Source of the DNA: G965197005 sp965197005
Lineage (GTDB): Bacteria > Pseudomonadota > Gammaproteobacteria > Pseudomonadales > Oceanobacteraceae
Assembly: GCA_965197005.1 (NCBI GenBank)
Contig: OZ239982.1
Coordinates: 1,860,001-1,924,000 of the forward strand
Reading direction: 5' to 3'
Length of the DNA: 64,000 bases
Positions 1-6,218 of the stretch are shown here, in pieces (the stretch's first letter is position 1; every line of letters starts with the position of its first letter). The position numbers and the translations under genes were made by a program. The notes beneath the pieces are model-generated. The model made no database searches, was not told the DNA's origin, and was given only the letters and a program-made list of their open reading frames with translations.

Positions 1-300
1 TGGACTTCAGATAGTTATATTTTATTCAAATTGTTTACAGTGCACCTCACTTTTTTTGCAAGCTACTGAAAAGATTGTCTACTTCATACCTGTGCGTAAC
101 TCTATTCAAATTAAGTGAACCAAAAACACTCTCTCTACCAACAACCCCCAATATCTACTGCATATTTGTCTGTAATTTTCTCCTCAAACCAAAATACAAC
201 ACTGAATAATACGACAATATACTCACAATCATCTGCTTATTTGTCCTCAATATTTTTCTGATTTTTATACAAAAAAAATATAAAAAAACAAGTAATATGA

Positions 301-354
301 AGTTATTGAAAATTAATCGTAGCTATAATATGCTTGGTCAGGTTATAAATAACC
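301..354 (+). promoter_or_regulatory. Possible promoter/operator of the tandem small-protein array
   Basis: A TATAAT hexamer lies at 324-329, without a convincing -35 at normal spacing. Just downstream is a perfect palindrome, GGTTAT-AA-ATAACC, at 341-354, which could be an operator. Bases 1-300 are AT-rich and I see no gene in them. The -10 is the best-supported element; the rest is inference. Confidence 0.3.
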
Positions 355-414
355 AAATAATAGCAAGACAATCTTTGATTGTTTAAAATTAAAACTAAAA
401 TAAAGGGGCTTAAT

Positions 415-720
415 ATGAACAATTCAATTCAAGACAACTTAATGCAAGAAAATGATACTGGTTATACAGATGAAGAGTTAAATATGCTTGCAGAGGGCGA
501 GCCTGCTATTGACTTAGAAGAAATAGCCGAATCCCAATATGAGCTATCCGATGACTATATGGCGGAAGAGAAAGAACAGGAACTAGATATAAAAGTTATT
601 AAGGCCTCTGAAAAATCAGAAGACCGACCAGTTTTTTTTACAGATAAAAATATAGCAGCAGAGTTTCGTAAAAATCGAACCAGTAATAAACAAAAAAACT
701 CTGATTATGGATACTTTTAA
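415..720 (+). CDS. Variable-tail small acidic protein, copy 1
   Basis: Family not recognised. The 101-residue protein starts with about 52 acidic residues (MNNSIQDNLM... to ...DDYMAEE) that recur almost unchanged in the three genes downstream. It then carries a tail ending in DYGYF. An AAGGGG ribosome site sits 7-8 bases before the ATG at 415, so I prefer this start to the in-frame ATG at 379. The tail has a segment (VFFTDKNIAAEFRK) that aligns with the other copies as aromatic-x-K-D/E-x-x-A-x-x-I/F-R. The stop TAA overlaps the ATG of a mini-ORF (TAATG). An invariant N-terminus with a changing C-terminus fits peptide precursors, antitoxins or immunity proteins; sequence alone does not decide. 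Confidence 0.75.
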   Translation: MNNSIQDNLMQENDTGYTDEELNMLAEGEPAIDLEEIAESQYELSDDYMAEEKEQELDIKVIKASEKSEDRPVFFTDKNIAAEFRKNRTSNKQKNSDYGYF

Positions 721-779
721 TGCCTATAACAGAAGAGCTTGCAATATCAGGCATTCATAGCTTAGAACAACATACCTAA
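720..779 (+). pseudogene. Truncated partner ORF after copy 1
   Basis: A 19-codon reading frame (MPITEELAISGIHSLEQHT) begins in the TAATG overlap with copy 1. It resembles the first 19 residues of the 57-codon ORF at 1792 (MSVDQNLLNEAVSNLKKVY) in spacing of E/Q, L, A/G, I/V and L. I read it as the surviving 5' end of a partner gene whose remainder was lost when the units recombined. Copy 2 is followed in the same way by a 7-codon stub at 1092. Confidence 0.45.
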
Positions 780-795
780 AATAAAGGGGCTTAAT

Positions 796-1092
796 ATGAA
801 CAATTCAATTCAAGACAACTTAATGCAAGAAAATGATACTGGTTATACAGATGAAGAGTTAAATATGCTTGCAGAGGGCGAGCCTGCTATTGACTTAGAA
901 GAGATAGCCGAATCCCAATATGAGCTATCCGATGACTATATGGCGGAAGAACTGCTTGATAAGCCAGGTCTTTATATAATAAAAGAACCTACGAAGTTAA
1001 AAGTACCAGAAACTTATATAAATAAAGATTTAGCCGATCAGATCCGAGGTCTGAGATCTGATAAAAAAAGAGAGAAAGGCGATTACCTTTAA
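796..1092 (+). CDS. Variable-tail small acidic protein, copy 2
   Basis: The protein has 98 residues, with the same N-terminus as copy 1 up to DDYMAEE and then an unrelated-looking tail that still contains Y-x-N-K-D-L-A-D-Q-I-R and ends KGDYL. The upstream AAAATAAAGGGGCTTAAT leader is shared with the other copies. The stop codon again overlaps an ATG (TAATG). Copies 1+2 and copies 3+4 repeat at about 730 bp, so the array grew by duplication of a two-gene block. Confidence 0.75.
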   Translation: MNNSIQDNLMQENDTGYTDEELNMLAEGEPAIDLEEIAESQYELSDDYMAEELLDKPGLYIIKEPTKLKVPETYINKDLADQIRGLRSDKKREKGDYL

Positions 1093-1144
1093 TGAGTATT
1101 GCTTTAGTGCCGTGATGTTTAAAATTAAAATAAAGGGGCTTAAT

Positions 1145-1450
1145 ATGAACAATTCAATTCAAGACAACTTAATGCAAGAAAATGATACTGGTTATACAGA
1201 TGAAGAGTTAAATATGCTTGCAGAGGGCGAGCCTGCTATTGACTTAGAAGAAATAGCCGAATCCCAATATGAGCTATCCGATGACTATATGGCGGAAGAG
1301 AAAGAACAGGAACTAGATATAAAAGTTATTAAGGCCTCTGAAAAATCAGAAGACCGACCAGTTTTTTTTACAGATAAAGAAGCAGCCGCTATCATTCGTA
1401 GCGCGAGTTCTTACGTTCCTTCTAAAAATCCTGATGGTTCATATCTGTAG
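1145..1450 (+). CDS. Variable-tail small acidic protein, copy 3
   Basis: The protein has 101 residues. It is identical to copy 1 through the middle segment (...RPVFFTDK) and then switches to a new tail, EAAAIIRSASSYV... ending DGSYL. The sharp switch point between otherwise identical genes indicates recombination or cassette exchange at the 3' end. The start is set by the AAGGGG site before the ATG at 1145. The stop TAG overlaps a GTG (TAGTG) that opens the next partner remnant. Confidence 0.75.
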   Translation: MNNSIQDNLMQENDTGYTDEELNMLAEGEPAIDLEEIAESQYELSDDYMAEEKEQELDIKVIKASEKSEDRPVFFTDKEAAAIIRSASSYVPSKNPDGSYL

Positions 1451-1509
1451 TGGGCATAACAGAAGAGCTTGCTATATCAGGCATTCATAGCTTAGAACAA
1501 CATACCTAA
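1450..1509 (+). pseudogene. Truncated partner ORF after copy 3
   Basis: This is a 19-codon frame starting at the GTG of the TAGTG overlap. It is nearly identical to the remnant after copy 1 (GITEELAISGIHSLEQHT). Its persistence with a stop/start overlap suggests that translational coupling between the acidic protein and a partner was the ancestral arrangement. It is unlikely to be functional at this length. Confidence 0.4.
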
Positions 1510-1525
1510 AATAAAGGGGCTTAAT

Positions 1526-1792
1526 ATGAACAATTCAATTCAAGACAACTTAACGCAAGAAAATGATACTGGTTATACAGATGAAGAGTTAAATATGCTT
1601 GCAGAGGGCGAGCCTGCTATTGACTTAGAAGAAATAGCCGAATCCCAATATGAGCTATCCGATGACTATATGGCTGAAGAAAAAACTTCAGCTATAGTAC
1701 CGCTATCTCTTCCTAAAGAAACAGCTGATGCTATTCGTAAAAGCTTACATCCTCATAAAAAAGTTGCAACGAATGAATATGGCTATCTTTAA
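1526..1792 (+). CDS. Variable-tail small acidic protein, copy 4
   Basis: The protein has 88 residues. The constant N-terminus (one change, M to T, at residue 10) runs to DDYMAEE. The tail contains a strand-plus-helix-like stretch, IVPLSLPKETADAIRKSL, and ends EYGYL. That stretch looks like the first half of a ribbon-helix-helix protein, which keeps an antitoxin role open, but no second helix is evident. This copy alone is followed, again through TAATG, by a longer partner ORF. Confidence 0.75.
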   Translation: MNNSIQDNLTQENDTGYTDEELNMLAEGEPAIDLEEIAESQYELSDDYMAEEKTSAIVPLSLPKETADAIRKSLHPHKKVATNEYGYL

Positions 1793-1965
1793 TGAGTGTA
1801 GATCAGAACTTACTTAATGAGGCGGTCTCTAACTTAAAAAAAGTTTATAAGGCCGCAGGAGAGTTCGATTATAGATTTTACGATGACCCCGAGCTTAAAT
1901 ATGGTGATAAATTTAAAGCTATTCAGGGGGTTTATTTACCAAAAAACAAAAATCGTCAATCATAA
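1792..1965 (+). CDS. Partner ORF coupled to copy 4, possible -1 frameshift product to 2105
   Basis: The protein has 57 residues and its ATG overlaps the stop of copy 4. Family not recognised. Codons 50-52 contain the heptamer A-AAA-AAC in the correct reading phase (1941-1947). A -1 slip there would bypass the TAA at 1963 and continue for 52 further codons to 2105 (…SWVNDKHWISSNK… to …KKMIQQ), giving about 104 residues. This may be programmed frameshifting or a simple frameshift mutation in a decaying gene. The internal copies of this partner are truncated to 7-19 codons. Confidence 0.5.
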   Translation: MSVDQNLLNEAVSNLKKVYKAAGEFDYRFYDDPELKYGDKFKAIQGVYLPKNKNRQS

Positions 1966-2248
1966 GCTGGGTGAATGATAAGCACTGGATTTCATCAAAT
2001 AAACTTAGCACTAAACAAAACCTAGTTATTCGTGGCTGCTTAAAAAGAGAACGCTCTAACTATGAGTCTGTCAATAATTGCTTTAAAAAAATGATACAAC
2101 AATAAAAATCATAAAAATGGGTCTCATCTTAGATATAACAATTGCTAGAGAAAGCCATCTATAGCTGCCCGTTTATTTTTTAATTAAGTGCATCTTTTAT
2201 AACTAACTTGCTCCCTTGCCGCTATTGCGTGGATTTGCGGCATTACTC

Positions 2249-2413
2249 TTACGTTAAATCTGCCTGAGTATGTGCCTCTGGGTTGATATTTTCTTCTTTA
2301 CACATTTGCAAAAAAACATCTAGCGAGGCTTTGGCTTCTATTTTGCACTATTTTATATTACCACTGACGAGCCTTTGATAAATTAATTTTAAAGTTTGGC
2401 GTAGTTTTTTCAT
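2249..2413 (-). pseudogene. Small gene remnant with in-frame stop
   Basis: Reading leftward from the ATG at 2413, 21 codons (MKKLRQTLKLIYQRLVSG...) are followed by an in-frame TAG and then 32 more open codons (CKIEAKASLDVFLQMCKEEN...) to a TAA. Its ATG directly follows the stop of another fragment to the right (ending ...EEASHNLISTILWHYN, about 2416-2490). Family unknown. I take both as debris next to the prophage remnant. Nothing else is seen in 2106-2510. Confidence 0.35.
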
Positions 2414-2510
2414 TTAATTATAGTGCCACAAAATAGTACTAATTAAGTTGTGACTGGCTTCCTCTACCTGCCAGATTGCATTGTCTATGTTTTTTTAAAG
2501 CCTTTGATAT

Positions 2511-2538
2511 TTCTAAATCGCATGTGCGATTTAGAAAG
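2511..2538. repeat. Perfect 28-bp palindrome at prophage breakpoint
   Basis: The 13-bp arms TTTCTAAATCGCA and TGCGATTTAGAAA are separated by TG. The element begins TTTCTAA, like the CRISPR repeat of this locus, and is 28 bp long. A close relative sits at 4537. It lies exactly where phage gene D is truncated. Confidence 0.7.
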
Positions 2539-3307
2539 CTGCTTCTTTGGTGGGGAAAGTGCGTTTTAAATTGCGGCAATATCCCTTGCCGCCAACTTCC
2601 ACTTTCTTTCTTTTGCCTTTTCCGTGGTCGTGATAGTAGGCTCTTACGCCTGTTACTTGCTCGTTTCTATCGCTTTCTCTATAACTGTGACTATCTCCAT
2701 CGCTACGGTAAATGGTGGCGGTGGGTAACTCTTTGCCGCTGGCGTTTTTGCCTGTACCTCGTTCGATAAATAACAGGTGATTGTTTTTAATTGTCCCCAC
2801 TGCTCCGTAATCCTTTGCCAAACGGGTGAGTAAATTGCCGTCGCTTTCGTTGTTTTGGTCTAGGTGTTTTATGTTGATATTTTTGTATTTATTGGCAATG
2901 GCTAGCTTAAGGTTGTTGCGTGCTGCTATTTGTTGCAAGATTTTACCCAGTGTTGTTGCGTGATGGCTTTGTTCTCGCTGCTCTAGTAGTGTGTTACGGA
3001 AATTTGCCGAGTGAGCACGAATGCACACCACATCGGGCGGTCCTCGGTGCTCAACTTCATCAACGACATACTCACCTTTGTTTGATGTTTGCCCCTCAAA
3101 ACCAAATTCCGCCGTCAGTGTTACGCCTTTTTTTGGTAACTCCACTAAACCGTCGTGGTCGCTGATTTCAATGGATAGCTCGTCTGCAAAAAAGCCGTTT
3201 TTATCGGATAAGCTGAGCATAATCAACCGTCCCTGCAAAGGGACAACTTTACCGTTTATGCTGATTTGATATGTGGGTTTCATTATTTCCTCTAAAATAT
3301 TTGCCAT
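2531..3307 (-). pseudogene. Phage late control gene D (baseplate hub), 3'-truncated
   Basis: The product resembles P2-type gpD, part of the tail baseplate hub. It starts MANILEEIMKPTYQISINGK and has the typical middle (NIKHLDQNNESDGNLLTRLAKDYGA). An AGGG site precedes the ATG at 3307. P2 gpD is about 390 residues; this one stops after about 258, at TKEAAF, where the family normally continues. The break coincides with the palindrome at 2511-2538. It is part of a decayed prophage and likely non-functional. Confidence 0.7.
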
Positions 3308-3335
3308 GTTGTCGCCCTTATGCGACAATATAGTT

Positions 3336-3635
3336 ATGAATTACACCGTAACCACTACCGACACGTTTGATAAATGGCTTAAAAAAGTCAAAGACCGCAC
3401 GGCGAAAGCCCATATTGCCAAACGTCTGCGAATGCTGACAATCGGACATTTTGGCGATTATAAAGCGGTTCATGATGGGGTTTCTGAATTGCGTATCCAC
3501 GTTGGCAAAGGCTACCGTCTTTATTACACCCTGCGGGGTAATAAGCTGATTATCGTTCTTGCCGGTGGCATCAAAGACAGCCAAGATACCGACATTAAAC
3601 GTGCCAAACAAATACTTAAACAATTGGAGGATTAA
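3336..3635 (+). CDS. RelE/HigB-type toxin of a type II toxin-antitoxin pair
   Basis: The protein has 99 residues and matches the 'addiction module killer protein' branch of the RelE/ParE superfamily. Visible features are TFDKWLKKVKDRTAKAHIAKRL, the central VHDGVSELRIHVGKGYRLYY and the hydrophobic LIIVLAGGIKDSQ. Such toxins usually cleave mRNA at the ribosome; that activity is family knowledge. The ATG at 3336 fits the family length better than the upstream in-frame ATG. The antitoxin gene begins 3 bp downstream. The pair runs opposite to the phage tail genes around it. Confidence 0.85.
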   Translation: MNYTVTTTDTFDKWLKKVKDRTAKAHIAKRLRMLTIGHFGDYKAVHDGVSELRIHVGKGYRLYYTLRGNKLIIVLAGGIKDSQDTDIKRAKQILKQLED

Positions 3636-3638
3636 ACG

Positions 3639-3923
3639 ATGAGCAAAATTAAAACAAGCCCTTTGGATATTTCCGAATACCTTGAAGACGATGCCGATAT
3701 GGTGGCTTATTTGCAAGCCGTTTTGGAAGAGAACGACCCTGTTTTGTTGCGTCTTGCCTTGGGTGATATTGCCAAAGCCAAAGGCATGAGCGACATCGCC
3801 AAACAGGTTGGTGTCAATCGCCAAAGCCTGTATAAAAGCCTGTCTGAGGACGGCAACCCTGCCTATGACACCATTGCCAAGGTTATCACGGCTTTGGGAA
3901 TGAAATTGACGGTGAGTGCTTAA
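3639..3923 (+). CDS. HigA-like antitoxin (addiction module antidote)
   Basis: The protein has 94 residues. An N-terminal DISEYLEDDADMVAYLQAVL segment is followed by a helix-turn-helix (MSDIAKQVGVNRQSLYKSL... KVITALGMKLTV). This matches the short addiction-module antidote family that pairs with the toxin upstream. The toxin-first order is typical of HigBA-like pairs. The DNA-binding domain suggests autoregulation of the pair. It is co-transcribed with the toxin, with 3 bp between the genes. Confidence 0.85.
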   Translation: MSKIKTSPLDISEYLEDDADMVAYLQAVLEENDPVLLRLALGDIAKAKGMSDIAKQVGVNRQSLYKSLSEDGNPAYDTIAKVITALGMKLTVSA

Positions 3924-4002
3924 TCCTATTCCCCCACCCCGCTCAACAAACACCGCATTGGTTTGCAATCCCTTGTCGGTGAGTGCTTGGCGTAGGTTAT
4001 GG

Positions 4003-4152
4003 CTAAATTGCCGTTTCCATTTTTTTTAAGTGAGTACGGCTACCTTTTAGTAAGTCTTTATTGCGTGAGATTTGTGAATTTATACGCTTAAATGGGGTGG
4101 TTAGCTTATCAATAGCCCCAAAAATCACTTGTAGCTTAAGTTCTTTTGCCAT
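4003..4152 (-). pseudogene. Tape measure protein remnant, N-terminus only
   Basis: There are 49 codons from the ATG at 4152 (MAKELKLQVIFGAIDKLTTPFKRI...) before a stop. This is the typical opening of P2-like tail tape measure proteins, which run to many hundreds of residues. A second frame continues leftward (QFSHNLRQALTDKGLQ...) to about 3925, so more coding debris follows. It sits between GpE and the toxin-antitoxin insertion and is non-functional. Confidence 0.55.
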
Positions 4153-4164
4153 TAGAATAACCCT

Positions 4165-4281
4165 ATGTTAACTGCTATTGCAATATTTATCTTATCTTTA
4201 TATATGGTTATCTTGCCGATAATCCTTGTTGCCGCTTTGATTTGGTGGGTGGTGGATTTTATTAGTTATTTCCGCCGTTAG
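4165..4281 (+). CDS. Tiny hydrophobic ORF divergent from the tape measure remnant
   Basis: The 38 residues form essentially one membrane span (MLTAIAIFILSLYMVILPII...). The ORF overlaps the antisense end of GpE. No strong ribosome site is seen. The other tail block has a hydrophobic ORF in the same relative position (6007-6204), which is the only reason to list it; it may be spurious. Confidence 0.25.
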   Translation: MLTAIAIFILSLYMVILPIILVAALIWWVVDFISYFRR

Positions 4282-4399
4282 CCTCTGCATTCCTTTTTCT
4301 CACCTCTTCGTGCCAATCGCACAGCTCGCCTAAACTCATGTGATTTAGCTCTGACGGTGGCCAACCACCGCCAAAGACGACGTTAATATCCGCCCACAT
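4262..4399 (-). CDS. GpE family phage tail protein
   Basis: A complete 45-residue frame reads MWADINVVFGGGWPPSELNH followed by MSLGELCDWHEEVRKR. The W-P-P-S-E-L and M-S-L-x-E-L-x-x-W-x-E pattern matches P2 gpE-type tail assembly proteins. It lies in P2 order between the tail chaperone fragment on its right and the tape measure start on its left. It survives intact, but its partners are broken, so it is probably not used. Confidence 0.7.
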   Translation of the reverse strand: MWADINVVFGGGWPPSELNHMSLGELCDWHEEVRKRNAEANGGNN

Positions 4400-4404
4400 C
4401 GATA

Positions 4405-4540
4405 TTACAGATTTTCCGAGGGCTTTCCCTCGAACATGCCTGCCACCGTTGTCATCACTTGCATTAAATCCGACATTGCCATTTGATTAAACTCTTGGGC
4501 TGTGATTGCGGGGGTGCTGATGCGTGGTAACAGTTCTTTC
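4405..4540 (-). pseudogene. Phage tail assembly chaperone fragment (gpE-like)
   Basis: The open fragment reads KELLPRISTPAITAQEFNQM... ending GMFEGKPSENL, which is the C-terminal part of a P2-type tail assembly protein. The 5' part is missing: to the right the frame runs into the palindromic 28-mer at 4537-4564. It is 6 bp upstream of GpE, as in P2-like tail clusters. Confidence 0.55.
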
Positions 4541-4564
4541 TAAATCGCGTGTGCGATTTAATAC
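4537..4564. repeat. CRISPR-repeat-like palindromic 28-mer
   Basis: The element begins TTTCTAA, like the repeats of the array at 6219-7671, and contains the inverted pair TAAATCGC...GCGATTTA with a GTGT loop. By position it matches the array repeat at 18 of 28 bases, with a different stem sequence. Its start is exactly 60 bases left of the next repeat-like element at 4597, the same period as the array. It is nearly the same as the palindrome at 2511-2538. Confidence 0.5.
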
Positions 4565-4596
4565 AAAGGGTGTTAGTACATTAAAACGGCAAAAAT

Positions 4597-4623
4597 TTTC
4601 TAACCACTTGCTTGGTGGTTAAC
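4597..4623 (-). repeat. Isolated degenerate CRISPR repeat
   Basis: The 27 bases align to the 28-base array repeat with one deletion and three substitutions. The CCAC...GGTGG stem and the terminal GTTAAC (seen as GGTTAAC on the plus strand) are kept. It is 1.6 kb from the array and sits precisely at the 3' truncation point of the tape measure gene. Bases 4565-4596 between it and the 4537 element form a 32-base spacer-length gap. Confidence 0.65.
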
Positions 4624-5992
4624 CTATGTATGCAAAGACGTTTAACAAAGCAGCATTTTGACCAAAAATCTGTTTTAGATATTCTGCCTTTGCAACACTG
4701 CCCATCGTTTTTGTTTTTTCGGCGATATCGGTCAAGAAAACAACGAAGTCTTTGGCATTATCGCCTGTGTCTGAAAATTTAACCCCCAGCTCGTCCATTG
4801 CCTTTCTACCTGCTTTTGCGGGTGCAGATAAGCGGTTTAGCATAGAGCGCAAGGTTGTTCCTGCCATTGTTCCTTGAATGCCAACATTTCCTAACATACC
4901 CGCCATAGCGGCCGCTTGTTCTACGCTGAGGTCTAGTCCCTCTGCTTGTGCCAAGTATTTCATTGTGTCGCCAAGCATGACCATATTCACGTTTGATGTG
5001 GTTGTAGTCATCGCTAGCACGTCAGCTAAATGTTCAATGTTACCAGTAACAGCAGGGTCAATTTTAAAAGCCCCTGCAATGTTTGAGGTAATATCTGCTG
5101 TGGTAGCCAAATCGGTATTTGCTGATTTGGCGAGATTTAAGACATCTGCCATTGATGCCAAGATGGCGTCATAACTAAAGCCCGCCATTGCTAAAAATTC
5201 CTGCCCCGCACCCACTTCTGATGCACTGAAGGAAGTTGATGATCCCAAACCAAGTGCTTGTTTTCGGATTGCTTTGTAAGAGGTACTATTTTTTTCTAAT
5301 CGAAGTTTGGCTTGTACTGCCGACATTTGCTCACCAAACCCTATTCCAGGGCGTAGCATACTGGCAACGCCACCCGTTATCTTGCGCCCAGTGGCAAGTC
5401 CTGCATAACCTGCCATTGCCATATTCTGTGACCTACCCATGCTGTCTCGGAATTGTTGCTTTGTTCGGTTAAGTTTTTGTTGTTGTGCCAGCCTATCAAG
5501 CCGCCGTCCTTGTGTGCTAAGTGCTTGATTTAATGCCTCTGCCCGTGATTTTAGCTGTGATTGCGTATTGGCTAGGTTTTTCGTGTTAATGCCTGCATTT
5601 TGTAGGCTCGCTCGTGCTTGCCCCAGTGTAGAGCTTAGCTGCTTATGTTTAGTAATCAGCTGACCCGTTGATTGACGAGATTTCTCGTATTGCTTGGTGA
5701 GCTTATTAATAGCGGCGGCGGATTTTCCCTCAGCTTGAGCATTAGCTAACAGTCGCTTTAACTCTCGTGACTTGTTGATATGTTGGTCAACATTATTCGA
5801 CAGCTTGGATAATTCTTGCTCACGCTTGCGAAAGCTATTGACCTGCTTTAGTTGTCCGTCCAGTTTTTTGAGCTCAGCTAGATTATCATCAAATTGTCGC
5901 CCCAGCTTGCCACCTGCTTTGCGGATATTTTCAAACTGCTTACTCACCTTGTCAAAGGCTTGTAGCTGAATTTTGAGGTTTAATTGTGACAT
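4619..5992 (-). pseudogene. Phage tail tape measure protein, 3'-truncated
   Basis: The product has 457 residues. It has a long helical, coiled-coil-rich N-terminal third (repeated L-x-x-x-x-x-L with many K/E/Q) followed by the conserved tape measure core (AGYAGLATGRKITGGVASML, then MSAVQAKLRLEKNS, EFLAMAGFS, AMAGMLGNVGIQGTMAGTTL). P2-like tape measures are usually much longer, with C-terminal membrane segments that are absent here. The frame ends (…NVFAYIG) as it enters the degenerate CRISPR repeat at 4597-4623. No other intact tail gene accompanies it. Confidence 0.75.
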
Positions 5993-6006
5993 GATATAAT
6001 ACGTTT

Positions 6007-6204
6007 ATGATTAAAGGGTTAATTTACATATACATTGTTGGATTTCTCATTCTGTCCGCTGTTGGTCTTTACTACTTTGGCGTGCTTTCTGAGTATTCTG
6101 CCGTGTTGCTCTCGCTCCCAGCGGAGGCGTGGATAGTGTTCGTCTTCGGTGTACCGTCAGTTGTAGTTATACTGGGGTACTTAACTATCCCGTTTTGGAA
6201 TTAG
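6007..6204 (+). CDS. Small hydrophobic ORF between tape measure start and CRISPR trailer
   Basis: The 65 residues include two probable membrane spans (IYIYIVGFLILSAVGLYYFG and WIVFVFGVPSVVVILGYLTI). It is divergent from the tape measure gene, 14 bp away. The position mirrors the 38-residue ORF at 4165. Its end overlaps a short GpE remnant on the minus strand (6201-6218). No clear ribosome site is seen; it could be a small phage membrane protein or chance. Confidence 0.35.
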   Translation: MIKGLIYIYIVGFLILSAVGLYYFGVLSEYSAVLLSLPAEAWIVFVFGVPSVVVILGYLTIPFWN

Positions 6205-6218
6205 CCTCTGCATTCCTT

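Noticed and set aside
1..300. Search for a gene or transposon end at the left edge
   Set aside because: AT-rich sequence with frequent stops in all frames; no inverted ends or coding pattern seen.
301..329. TTGAAA and TATAAT as a full sigma-70 promoter before the array
   Set aside because: The spacing is only 12 bp, so only the -10 is usable evidence.
379..414. Upstream in-frame start of the first array gene (MFKIKTKIKGLN...)
   Set aside because: The AAGGGG ribosome site and the conserved first residues in all four copies place the start at 415.
3318..3968. A 216-codon minus-strand frame opposite the toxin-antitoxin pair
   Set aside because: It is the antisense shadow of two well-supported genes with ribosome sites and family matches.
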